From Candidatus Parvarchaeota archaeon UBA446 (GTDB lineage: Archaea > Nanobdellota > Nanobdellia > Parvarchaeales > Parvarchaeaceae), in the NCBI GenBank assembly GCA_002503215.1, contig DARG01000039.1:545-17104 (forward strand): a stretch of DNA of 16,560 nucleotides, written 5' to 3'. This document shows positions 8,341 to 13,920 of the stretch, one piece after another; within the stretch, counting starts at the first letter, position 1, and the number at the start of each line of letters is the position of its first letter. The notes beneath the pieces were generated by a model that saw only the letters and a program-made list of their open reading frames with translations, did no database searches and was not told the DNA's origin. The position numbers were made by a program, and so were the translations under genes.

Positions 8341-8537
8341 TGCTTTGGTCTTTTACTCAGCGATGAATATTACTATTAGATTTATAAATATACTAAAAAA
8401 ATTTTCTTTTCTTACCAAGCTTGTTCCTAAAAATTATTATAAACTGGGATAAAAATATGGCAGAAAGCTAAAAAACTAGGCATATGCTCTGTCCGAATTA
8501 AAACTGAGTTAAATACAAATATAAAAACATTGCAGGA

Positions 8538-8885
8538 TTATTCACTGTTTAGTATATCTTCCAGTTTTTCTTTTAGTTTTTTTGATAATATATCCGTGGT
8601 TTTATCGGATTTTAAAGGGTATGCCGTAAGCTTAACTTTCTTGTATGTCACTTCCTCGTTTATATTCGTATAGAACTGTCCGGTGTAAACTCCTGGAAAA
8701 AATGACTTCTTTAAAAACTCCAGTTTAACGCACTTTCTTTCTGGATAGTAATGATTGAAACATGAACTATCGGTTATATAGCTTTTATCCGTCTCTAAAC
8801 CGGCATGTGAAGCCGCTCTTTCAAGCTTCTCTATTATTTCCTTTCCTTTCAATTCTTTTTTAAAATCGAAATATGTAACGTCCAT
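8538..8885 (-). CDS. Unknown small protein, shorter paralogue of the downstream gene
   Basis: A 115-residue soluble protein of unrecognised family. It shares with the neighbour at 7876-8310 the motif KKELKGKEIIEKLERAA (9-25), a histidine-tyrosine pair (FNHYY, 43-47, against SHYT) and the terminal KKLKEKLEDIL (102-112). The order and spacing of these segments fit one ancestral domain that was duplicated in tandem. The 227-base gap between the copies carries a separate TATA-like element for the downstream one, so each is likely transcribed on its own. There is no membrane segment or secretion signal. Three cysteine/histidine-bearing positions in the middle are not shared well enough to suggest a metal site. 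Function is unknown. Confidence 0.72.
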   Translation of the reverse strand: MDVTYFDFKKELKGKEIIEKLERAASHAGLETDKSYITDSSCFNHYYPERKCVKLEFLKKSFFPGVYTGQFYTNINEEVTYKKVKLTAYPLKSDKTTDILSKKLKEKLEDILNSE

Positions 8886-8907
8886 TCCACTAGTAGAATA
8901 AAAGCAG

Positions 8908-8917
8908 TATTTAAGCT
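8908..8917 (-). promoter_or_regulatory. TATA box of the 115-residue unknown gene
   Basis: The minus strand reads GCTTAAATAC, centred about 27 bases before the ATG at 8885. No Shine-Dalgarno is present, so a leaderless start is likely. Confidence 0.5.
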
Positions 8918-9002
8918 TTCTTATAAAAAGAATTGCTAGGGTAAGATCATTGCATGCCTTTTTTTATAAGTATTATATAATGCTGAGTTGTATACAAAAA
9001 GC

Positions 9003-9014
9003 TTAATATAATAA
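9003..9014 (+). promoter_or_regulatory. TATA box of the 4-TM protein gene
   Basis: TTAATATAATAA lies about 23 bases before the ATG at 9031. This predicts transcription starting at the initiation codon. Confidence 0.5.
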
Positions 9015-9030
9015 AGGGAATATCTGTATT

Positions 9031-9726
9031 ATGCTAGGAAACGCAGGGAGATACATAGGAGGGTTACTACTGTTTTTAGGATTACTCTTCTTTATAGTGA
9101 TTTTAGCCGGTTTCTCCTCTGGATTTTTTTCGCATTCGTTTGCGCAGTCTGCTATAAACCAGATAATGGGGTATACCACATCGCAGTACCAGCTTAGCAA
9201 TGTAGTATCACCTGTCAACATAAGCTCACTCAATTCTACCGTTATTCCTCAGCTTAACTCGAAGATATCGTACATAAACTGCGGTATGGGCTGCCTTGCC
9301 TCTTCATATCTTAAGAGTGTTTCCGGTATAAACCTGCCTATGAACAATATCGATTTATATCATTATGAGCTGATAGCGCTGGCAATAGCGATAATAGGTG
9401 CAGTACTTATGTTTTTTTCATATGAAAAGGAGAAAAAGCTTACGGCTATCGGAAAAAATATGATATCCACTGCAATACTTTCCGTTGTTATATTCTACAT
9501 ACCTCTTTCTTTTATTATTCCATACCTATTTTCTTTTCCTATTTCTTCGTTTTCATTGAAAATTCCAACTACTGTATTATCCAGTTTTTCTTCATCGATA
9601 CTCAGCATTGACATAATAGTAGCGGTCATAGGGATAGTATTGTGGGTAGTAGCCGGCATAATAAAAAAACTTAAAAAAGTGCCGCAGCAGAATCTTGGAA
9701 CTAAACTCATAGTTACGCAGAAATAA
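9031..9726 (+). CDS. Membrane protein with four predicted TM helices, unknown function
   Basis: A 231-residue integral membrane protein that I do not recognise. Hydrophobic segments lie at about 8-30, 112-130, 144-168 and 190-212. The loop between the first two (about 31-110) is large, polar, rich in Ser, Asn and Gln, contains potential N-glycosylation sites (NIS 63-65, NST 68-70) and a Cys pair, INCGMGC (82-88), that could form a disulfide, so it is probably outside the cell. The C-terminal tail after TM4 is basic (KKLKKVPQQ), consistent with a cytoplasmic end. The gene has its own TATA box and is followed by a permease gene in the same direction 111 bases on, with separate promoter-like sequence. 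No enzymatic motif is visible. Confidence 0.75.
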   Translation: MLGNAGRYIGGLLLFLGLLFFIVILAGFSSGFFSHSFAQSAINQIMGYTTSQYQLSNVVSPVNISSLNSTVIPQLNSKISYINCGMGCLASSYLKSVSGINLPMNNIDLYHYELIALAIAIIGAVLMFFSYEKEKKLTAIGKNMISTAILSVVIFYIPLSFIIPYLFSFPISSFSLKIPTTVLSSFSSSILSIDIIVAVIGIVLWVVAGIIKKLKKVPQQNLGTKLIVTQK

Positions 9727-9806
9727 TCGGATAGATACAAACGCTATACAATCATATTAATCGGTTACGCCGTTTCATCCTTTAAGACAGAATTTTCATA
9801 CAAACT

Positions 9807-9816
9807 AAGATAAATA
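9807..9816 (+). promoter_or_regulatory. Possible TATA box of the EamA-type permease gene
   Basis: AAGATAAATA is centred about 26 bases before the ATG at 9838. It is weaker than the other boxes in this window. Confidence 0.3.
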
Positions 9817-9837
9817 GAAAGAAAATTTGCTAGTTTA

Positions 9838-10755
9838 ATGAAACCTCGTCGGAATTCACATAGATCTGAGATTTTGATAGTAGTTCTGGTAGGACTGATT
9901 ATGTCGCTTGGAAACGCCGTGTGGGCGTTCCTTCTCTCAATATCCGAAACTTTGAACGGAAACTTTGCGCTGGTATCTCTGTTCATATCTCTTGGACTGC
10001 TCCCTTTGGTTTTTTTCATGTTGCTTACAAAAAGGGAAAAGATTGGGTTTGACGCATATGCTGCGTTTACCGGAGTATTATATGGAATTTCAAACATTGT
10101 TCTGTTAAGCATATTCTCGTACAGGAATTCGGCAGTGGTCTACTCGCTTATTTCCCCGACTGTGCTGGTATTCATAGTTCTTGAAGTAATAGTCAACCGC
10201 TCTAAGATAAAAAAAGGGAATAGATTGAAACTTCTTGCAGGAGGAGGTCTCGCCGGATTCGGCTTCATTCTGCTTTCATTAAACGGACTTAACTTCTCAT
10301 TGATAAACACTTATGATATCGCTGTCTCCGTCATTCTAATAGTCCTGTATGGCGCAGCAGGATTCTTCTATACGCAAACAGGCCTTAGGACTAAACGAAA
10401 ATATAACTCAATACTCAACATAACCGCATTTGAGATCTTTACTAGTATGTTCTTTCTATCCTTCTACCACAGTACGCTGCATGTCAGCGGATTACCAATC
10501 GCATTCCTAGCGGGACTGGTTGTAAGTATAGGTGTCGTGATAAGTTTTATAGAATATGGGCACATTAAAGAAGGAGCGCATGCGATATCCTATTCCTCGA
10601 TAATATATGTGCTTTCTGAGATGGAAACGCTGTTTCTGCTGCTTTTTTACAGTATATTTGTAGGAATATTAAATCCTTTCGTAATTGTTTCTGTGCTAAT
10701 TATAGCGGCTGCAGTGTGGTACCTATCAAGAGAATCAAATGCTGCCTTTGATTAA
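9838..10755 (+). CDS. EamA/DMT-superfamily permease-like protein
   Basis: A 305-residue polytopic membrane protein with about ten hydrophobic helices (about 11-35, 43-63, 72-93, 99-118, 129-147, 158-178, 191-209, 219-240, 247-270, 275-296), the usual count of two fused five-helix EamA units. Features shared with the drug/metabolite transporter superfamily are an early NAVWAFLL (26-33), the segment YRNSAVVYSLISPTVLVFIV (95-114) matching the conserved helix-4 region where such proteins have A-x-x-x-x-x-L-x-P, and a second-half equivalent at EGAHAISYSSIIYVLSEMET (245-264). The substrate is not predictable. The first ten residues are basic and presumably cytoplasmic. GC content is higher than in the glycan cluster. 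The assignment rests on topology and these motifs. Confidence 0.72.
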   Translation: MKPRRNSHRSEILIVVLVGLIMSLGNAVWAFLLSISETLNGNFALVSLFISLGLLPLVFFMLLTKREKIGFDAYAAFTGVLYGISNIVLLSIFSYRNSAVVYSLISPTVLVFIVLEVIVNRSKIKKGNRLKLLAGGGLAGFGFILLSLNGLNFSLINTYDIAVSVILIVLYGAAGFFYTQTGLRTKRKYNSILNITAFEIFTSMFFLSFYHSTLHVSGLPIAFLAGLVVSIGVVISFIEYGHIKEGAHAISYSSIIYVLSEMETLFLLLFYSIFVGILNPFVIVSVLIIAAAVWYLSRESNAAFD

Positions 10756-10758
10756 GGA

Positions 10759-10845
10759 TTAATTTCCTTGTTCTTCGTAATATTCTTTGAGAACTTCGTT
10801 AGAATTTTTCTCTATTTTTTCTTCTACTGTTTCTTCTTCATTCAT
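10759..10845 (-). CDS. Possible tiny acidic protein (28 residues)
   Basis: An ATG-TAA frame on the minus strand encodes 28 residues, about half of them Glu or Lys (MNEEETVEEKIEKNSNEVL and on), a probable single charged helix. The support for reality is positional: TTTTTATATTTTAG at 10864-10877 (minus strand) is centred about 26 bases before the ATG, the same leaderless spacing seen for other genes here, and the codons fill the gap between the permease stop and the tRNA-Cys gene. No homologue is known to me. It could instead be a chance frame in AT-rich DNA downstream of the tRNA. Confidence 0.4.
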   Translation of the reverse strand: MNEEETVEEKIEKNSNEVLKEYYEEQGN

Positions 10846-10863
10846 ATCTAGATTTTAATGCAA

Positions 10864-10877
10864 CTAAAATATAAAAA
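10864..10877 (-). promoter_or_regulatory. TATA box facing the 28-residue frame
   Basis: The minus strand reads TTTTTATATTTTAG, a good archaeal TATA match, 26 bases before an ATG. It lies 30 bases past the 3' end of tRNA-Cys. Confidence 0.4.
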
Positions 10878-10899
10878 TGTTATCGCCACTTGCACTACT

Positions 10900-10904
10900 A
10901 AAAA
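10900..10904 (-). terminator. Oligo-T stop signal after tRNA-Cys
   Basis: On the minus strand a run of five T begins two bases after the discriminator base, enough for archaeal RNA polymerase termination on a tRNA transcript. Confidence 0.4.
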
Positions 10905-10906
10905 TA

Positions 10907-11018
10907 AGGTGAGCGCGCGAGTCGAACGCGCCTACTTCGTTTACAGCTATGTAACGGAAACGCTTAAGACAGCATTTGTCATTTGCAGACGAATACATAG
11001 CCGCTCTGTCAGCTCACC
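10907..11018 (-). tRNA. tRNA-Cys (GCA) with a 41-nt intron
   Basis: The acceptor stem GGTGAGC (5') pairs perfectly with GCTCACC (3'), followed by discriminator T at 10907, the U73 identity base of tRNA-Cys. The T arm is GCGCG-TTCGACT-CGCGC. The D arm is ACA-GAGCGGCTA-TGT, closely matching the archaeal tRNA-Cys pattern CAGAGNGGCTATG. The anticodon stem TTCGT/ACGAA encloses CTGCAA, then 41 extra bases, then A, so the loop becomes CTGCAAA with anticodon GCA (plus strand 10984-10986) after splicing. The mature form would be 71 nt before CCA addition; CCA is not encoded. The cognate CysRS is encoded at 6388-7791. A TATA-like element, TTAAGTATAAAG, lies upstream at about 11027-11038. Confidence 0.93.
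10942..10982 (-). other. tRNA-Cys intron at position 37/38
   Basis: The 41-nt intron sits at the canonical archaeal site one base 3' of the anticodon. A bulge-helix-bulge can be drawn with 3-nt bulges AAA and TAA, each cut after the second base, and a central helix CTGC/GCTG that has one T-T mismatch, so the motif is relaxed. Cleavage is by the tRNA splicing endonuclease. Positions 10946-10953 are an exact 8-base complement of part of the D arm at 10994-11001. Confidence 0.85.
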
Positions 11019-11150
11019 GTTGATTCTTTATACTTAATATGTACAGATCCAACGAAGCATTCCCTTATGGATATAGGAACAACGGAATTTAAAACCTTTA
11101 ACAAAAGCCTCTTCTAAATAAAAATAACAAAACGTAAATACGTAAAAAAG

Positions 11151-11185
11151 CGATTGCAGATACATTGCATCGAAAAGTTTAAAAA
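11151..11185 (+). promoter_or_regulatory. Hsp20 promoter: inverted repeat, BRE and TATA box
   Basis: CGAAAAG (11171-11177), a BRE-like purine element, runs directly into TTTAAAAA (11178-11185), a strong archaeal TATA box. Initiation would fall near 11205-11210, leaving a leader of about 30 bases. Just upstream and sharing the last two bases with the BRE is an inverted repeat: CGA-T-TGCA (11151-11158) and TGCATCG (11166-11172), seven pairs with one bulged T and a 7-base loop. Further upstream, ACGTAAA occurs twice (11132-11138, 11140-11146). These are candidate operators for a heat-shock regulator; that role is inferred. Confidence 0.55.
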
Positions 11186-11225
11186 ATGAATTACTCATAT
11201 AATAATTATATACAAATAAATCGAA

Positions 11226-11232
11226 GGAGGTG
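11226..11232 (+). promoter_or_regulatory. Strong Shine-Dalgarno deciding the Hsp20 start
   Basis: GGAGGTG lies six bases before the ATG at 11239. An in-frame GTG at 11230 overlaps this site and is therefore not the likely start. It is the best ribosome binding site in the window. Confidence 0.75.
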
Positions 11233-11238
11233 GTTTGT

Positions 11239-11655
11239 ATGAAAATAAAGGACATGGTGCCTTTCAATCCGATGGAAATCGACCCTTTTGCAAGTTTTAA
11301 TAGATTTATGAGGGGTTTTTCTCAGGGAATAGACTACCCCAATATAGACATTATCAACGAAAAGGACAAGGTAATTTTAGTGGCCGATATGCCTGGCGTT
11401 GATAAGAAAGACGTAAAAATAAAAATAAAGGAAAACAGCGTAGTGTTGAGTGCGCACGTATCCAATGAATTAAAAGACGAAGGAAAAAATTATTACAGGG
11501 AAGAAAGGACCTACGAAGATTACTACAGAGAAGTCCCGCTGCCTGTGCCGGTAAAGAAAGAAGGGTCTAAAGCGACTCTGAAAAACGGTACTTTGAGGCT
11601 TGAGTTGAAAAAGAACGATGCCGAAAACGGGGACAGTGACGTAAAAATAGAGTAG
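11239..11655 (+). CDS. hsp20: Small heat-shock protein, Hsp20/alpha-crystallin family
   Basis: A 138-residue ATP-independent chaperone that holds unfolding proteins in the cytoplasm. The alpha-crystallin domain runs from about residue 34 (PNIDIINEKDKVILVADMPG) to about 125. It includes the family motif A112-TLKNGTLRLEL, the core strand with the conserved G-x-L. The short N-terminal arm has the MVPFNP...PFASFNRFM pattern common in archaeal Hsp20. The C-terminal tail ends DVKIE, whose V-K-I fits the I-x-I motif that docks on a neighbouring subunit during oligomer assembly. The start at ATG 11239 is chosen because GGAGGTG precedes it; a GTG nine bases earlier lies inside that site. It has its own BRE/TATA promoter with an inverted repeat and a T-rich terminator. 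Confidence 0.95.
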   Translation: MKIKDMVPFNPMEIDPFASFNRFMRGFSQGIDYPNIDIINEKDKVILVADMPGVDKKDVKIKIKENSVVLSAHVSNELKDEGKNYYREERTYEDYYREVPLPVPVKKEGSKATLKNGTLRLELKKNDAENGDSDVKIE

Positions 11656-11668
11656 CTTAAAATGTAGA

Positions 11669-11691
11669 TTTTTTGTTTTTTTTCTTTTTTT
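11669..11691 (+). terminator. T-rich terminator after hsp20
   Basis: A tract of T interrupted only by one G and one C begins 14 bases after the stop codon. This matches archaeal oligo-T termination and needs no hairpin. Confidence 0.65.
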
Positions 11692-11737
11692 GAGCACAAA
11701 GAATAATTATTAGATAAAGAAATTACGTTTCCAAAGC

Positions 11738-11747
11738 TTTTTTATAG
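11738..11747 (+). promoter_or_regulatory. TATA box of the two-TM protein gene
   Basis: TTTTTTATAG, preceded by the BRE-like AAAGC, is centred about 26 bases before the ATG at 11769. A leaderless message is expected. Confidence 0.5.
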
Positions 11748-11768
11748 TAGATAAGTTCTTTAGAGCCT

Positions 11769-12008
11769 ATGGAAAAAATGGATGATATTTTGGATAAGAA
11801 AACACAGAAAGGCAAATATGCCAGTTATATAATGGGAGTAGCTGGAGTGACCATGGCATCAGCAGGAACATATTATCTGGCAACAAATCCGAAAAGCGGC
11901 TATGGGTTGCTGGATGGAGTAATAACCACTCTGGGAGTAAGTTATTTTACCCTTGCTATTTTATCATTATACAATAAGAAGGAAAAAAAGAATGAGCTTA
12001 AGGATTAA
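11769..12008 (+). CDS. Small membrane protein with two TM helices, unknown
   Basis: A 79-residue protein of unknown function. A charged N-terminus ([16 protein letters not shown]) is followed by two hydrophobic segments at about 18-38 and 47-67, joined by a short loop (NPKSGYG), and a Lys/Glu-rich tail ([11 protein letters not shown]). Both ends are charged and probably cytoplasmic, giving a helical hairpin. A TATA box 26 bases upstream supports expression. The 3' end overlaps the 3' end of the convergent csaA gene by four bases. It is close to hsp20 but separated from it by a terminator, so no functional link is implied. No family motif is recognised. Confidence 0.65.
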   Translation: MEKMDDILDKKTQKGKYASYIMGVAGVTMASAGTYYLATNPKSGYGLLDGVITTLGVSYFTLAILSLYNKKEKKNELKD

Positions 12009-12340
12009 GATACCTTCTTTCCAAGAGGAACTTCTTTATCGGTTGTAAGTAGTACTACACCGTCTTCTGTTTCTATTCCTAGAACCAAAACTTCAGACAT
12101 AAAGTCCGCTACTTGTTTGGGCTTAAAGTTAACTACTGCAAGCACTTTCTTTCCCAGCAGATCTTCCTTTCTGTAAAGTTTAGTTATCTGTGCGCTGCTG
12201 TTTTTTATGCCTAACTCCCCCAGATCTATCTTAAGTTTGTACGCAGGCTTCTTTGCATTTTGAAAATCTTCTGCTTCGATTATTTTTCCGGATCTTATAT
12301 CGACTTTATTGAAATCCTCAAAATCTATTATTTCCATCAT
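12005..12340 (-). CDS. csaA: CsaA-like tRNA-binding (OB-fold) protein
   Basis: A 111-residue single-domain protein of the tRNA_bind family (the Trbp111/CsaA/EMAP-II-type OB fold). The whole length matches the CsaA pattern: [18 protein letters not shown] (9-26), [20 protein letters not shown] (31-50) with SSAQIT (48-53), [20 protein letters not shown] (66-85), LG, and a C-terminal VPLGKKVS. CsaA in bacteria is a homodimeric protein with tRNA-binding and proposed export-chaperone activity; its role in archaea is not settled. The start is ATGATG; the first ATG overlaps the TGA of the upstream DedA gene (ATGA), so it is likely translationally coupled as the last gene of the spt5 operon. The second ATG three bases on is an alternative start. 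Confidence 0.9.
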   Translation of the reverse strand: MMEIIDFEDFNKVDIRSGKIIEAEDFQNAKKPAYKLKIDLGELGIKNSSAQITKLYRKEDLLGKKVLAVVNFKPKQVADFMSEVLVLGIETEDGVVLLTTDKEVPLGKKVS

Positions 12341-12957
12341 TTATGCGCGATTTTCTTAAATATAACATAAATCCTCTTTCTAAAAATATAAAACAAAAAG
12401 AACAGCACAAATAGAGCGGCTACGTAAACGCCTATTTTTTCGAATATGTTAGCTATCGATTCCCAATTGTTAGAAAGATAATATCCGGTATATACCAGAA
12501 AACCAGACCAGATTAATACCCCAAAAGAAGAGTAGGCTATAAACTTCTTTATGTCCATCTTAAATGCACCGCATATTATACCCGCGATGGAGCGCACTGC
12601 AGGAAGCAGCTTTGTGAAGAAAGCGAAGTAATCTCCGTATCTTTTGATCCATTTCATTCCTTTCTCATACTCTAAGCCCTTGAAACCTAATTTTTTGGTA
12701 TACTTCAGGAAAAGATCTATTCCCAAGAAATATCCCAACAAAAATCCCACTATGCTTCCAAGTATAGAAGCCGCGATGACATCTATAAAAGCAAAATACG
12801 GGTTTATCTTACCGATAGCTATCAGAAAACCTGTAAACGGCAAGACAACCTCGCTTGGAATCGGGAGTATGACCGACTCTAAAAACATAAGAACAAATAA
12901 AGCTAGATAGCTCTGGCTCTCTATAAGTGCTAAAATCTGATCTACTCCAAATATCAT
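12337..12957 (-). CDS. dedA: DedA-family membrane protein (SNARE-associated/VTT domain)
   Basis: A 206-residue integral membrane protein of the DedA family. Members are implicated in lipid flipping (undecaprenyl phosphate or phospholipid in bacteria) and membrane homeostasis. Landmarks in order are the hydrophobic N-terminal region with [20 protein letters not shown] (26-45), including the conserved E-x-x-x-P-x-P-x-E pattern, the glycine-rich [13 protein letters not shown] (67-79), [20 protein letters not shown] (113-132) with the conserved Pro and Arg122, then [18 protein letters not shown] (148-165) and a last TM at about 176-192. Length is normal. It starts one base after the uL11 stop, and its TGA overlaps the csaA start, so it belongs to a four-gene operon with translation and transcription genes. 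In a cell that builds surface glycans on lipid carriers, carrier recycling is a possible role (inference). Confidence 0.92.
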   Translation of the reverse strand: MIFGVDQILALIESQSYLALFVLMFLESVILPIPSEVVLPFTGFLIAIGKINPYFAFIDVIAASILGSIVGFLLGYFLGIDLFLKYTKKLGFKGLEYEKGMKWIKRYGDYFAFFTKLLPAVRSIAGIICGAFKMDIKKFIAYSSFGVLIWSGFLVYTGYYLSNNWESIANIFEKIGVYVAALFVLFFLFYIFRKRIYVIFKKIAHK

Positions 12958-12958
12958 C

Positions 12959-13399
12959 TTAAACCTTTTTTATCAATTCTCTCGGATCTTTATCGTCTAC
13001 TTTGAATCCGAGACTTAGACATGTGCCAAGAACTTCGTTTATCTGCCCTCTTTCGTCCTTAGCTAAGGAGTAAGCAGAATGGTCTTTTGCTATCTTTTTT
13101 ACCTTATCGAATGATATGGAAACTGAATCTTTTCTATCGCCAAAGCCTTTTTCCACTCCTGCCGCTTTTATAAGCAGCTGTGAAACCGAAGGCATAAGCA
13201 CGTTAATTTCATACTCCTTTGTTGTTTTATCAACCTCTATCTCAACCGGTACTTTCATACCTACAAAATCTTTAGTCTTATCGTTTATCTTCTTTGTAAC
13301 CTCAGGAGGTTTAAGACCAAGCATTGTAAGCTGTGGCCCCAAAGGTGGAGCAGGAGTAGCTTTTCCTCCTTCAACTACAATCTTTACTTTTGTTTTCAT
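12959..13399 (-). CDS. rpl11: Large-subunit ribosomal protein uL11 (L11)
   Basis: A 146-residue protein that binds 23S rRNA at the GTPase-associated centre and supports factor recruitment. The N-terminal domain has the archaeal/eukaryotic signature VVEGGKATPAPPLGPQL (8-24) and LKPPEVTKKINDKTKDFVGM (29-48). The C-terminal rRNA-binding domain includes MPSVSQLLIKAAGVEKGF (69-86) and ends with GTCLSLGFKV (125-134). It is slightly shorter than many archaeal L11 proteins of about 160 residues; the C-terminal tail is trimmed and nothing essential is missing. The ATG overlaps the TGA of spt5 by four bases. In most archaea rpl1, rpl10 and rpl12 follow; here DedA follows instead, so the usual stalk operon has been split. 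Confidence 0.97.
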   Translation of the reverse strand: MKTKVKIVVEGGKATPAPPLGPQLTMLGLKPPEVTKKINDKTKDFVGMKVPVEIEVDKTTKEYEINVLMPSVSQLLIKAAGVEKGFGDRKDSVSISFDKVKKIAKDHSAYSLAKDERGQINEVLGTCLSLGFKVDDKDPRELIKKV

Positions 13400-13872
13400 T
13401 TGTTATCACTCTCACTTTTTACAGTAGACACATCGGATATATTAATATTAACGTTTATCGGTACCGCGGACTCTAAAAACATTACGGTTAATTCTTGTTT
13501 TTCCTTGTTTACTCCTTTTACTGTTGCGGTTTCTCCTTTGAATGGCCCTGAAAGTACTTTTACGACATCTCCTACGTTTACGTCTATTTTCTGCTGTTTC
13601 TTCTCTATCGTCTTCAAGGCTTCTTCTTTTGAAAGCTCCTTGTTTATTATTCCGCGAAGGTGTTTTATGTTGTATATTAAATCGGAAACGCTGTTCTTGG
13701 AATCTGCTTCTATTATTATGTATCCTTTCAGAGAGTAAGGTTTTATTATGGAGTAGATACCCTTAACTCTTAAGAGCTGAGATTCAAGCCTTTCCAAAGC
13801 CTGCATCTCTCTTCCTATCGTTACCCTCACTATGAAGAAATGCGATTCTTCATTATTCTCAGTAGATTCCAT
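13396..13872 (-). CDS. spt5: Transcription elongation factor Spt5 (NusG homologue)
   Basis: A 158-residue elongation factor that binds the RNA polymerase clamp, normally with Spt4, and increases processivity. After a short acidic leader (MESTENNEES) comes the NGN domain (about 11-90), with FFIVRVTIGREMQALERL (12-29) and SLKGYIIIEA (47-56), then a linker and one KOW domain (about 97-145) with VGDVVKVLSGPFKGETATVK (100-119), the classical KOW motif with its G-x-F-K-G turn. This two-domain layout is typical of archaeal Spt5. It starts the operon spt5-rpl11-dedA-csaA. The usual upstream partner secE is not present; a decayed TnpB element lies there instead. A TATA-like GCTTTTATACTC lies 33-44 bases before the ATG. 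Confidence 0.96.
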   Translation of the reverse strand: MESTENNEESHFFIVRVTIGREMQALERLESQLLRVKGIYSIIKPYSLKGYIIIEADSKNSVSDLIYNIKHLRGIINKELSKEEALKTIEKKQQKIDVNVGDVVKVLSGPFKGETATVKGVNKEKQELTVMFLESAVPINVNINISDVSTVKSESDNK

Positions 13873-13904
13873 ATGCTTAAAAGAATAATATTCTATGAAT
13901 TTAA

Positions 13905-13916
13905 GAGTATAAAAGC
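13905..13916 (-). promoter_or_regulatory. Probable promoter of the spt5-rpl11-dedA-csaA operon
   Basis: The minus strand reads GCTTTTATACTC, a good archaeal TATA box, predicting initiation near 13885 and a short leader. A second AT-rich element, CTTAAATTC (13897-13905), is an alternative. The box lies only five bases from the conserved end of the TnpB relic at 13921. Confidence 0.45.
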
Positions 13917-13920
13917 ATTT

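Noticed and set aside
8360..8480. Possible C/D-box small RNA (CGATGA near 8382, CTGA further on)
   Set aside because: The box C match is imperfect and the first CTGA is too far away for a normal archaeal C/D RNA, with no internal D'/C' pair visible.
11039..11092. 17-codon frame beginning MYRSNEAFPYG between tRNA-Cys and hsp20
   Set aside because: It has no TATA box at the right distance, no Shine-Dalgarno and no recognisable product, and is short enough to arise by chance.
11230..11238. GTG start for hsp20, three codons upstream
   Set aside because: The GTG is part of the GGAGGTG ribosome binding site for the ATG at 11239, and alignment with Hsp20 N-termini needs no extension.
11034..11267. 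77-codon minus-strand frame before hsp20
   Set aside because: It overlaps the hsp20 promoter and start, is rich in Phe, Tyr and Cys as expected of an antisense AT-rich frame, and has no ribosome site.
13116..13766. Three plus-strand frames opposite rpl11 and spt5 (13116-13427, 13400-13738, 13542-13766)
   Set aside because: These are antisense shadows, rich in Ser and Phe, of two firmly identified genes.
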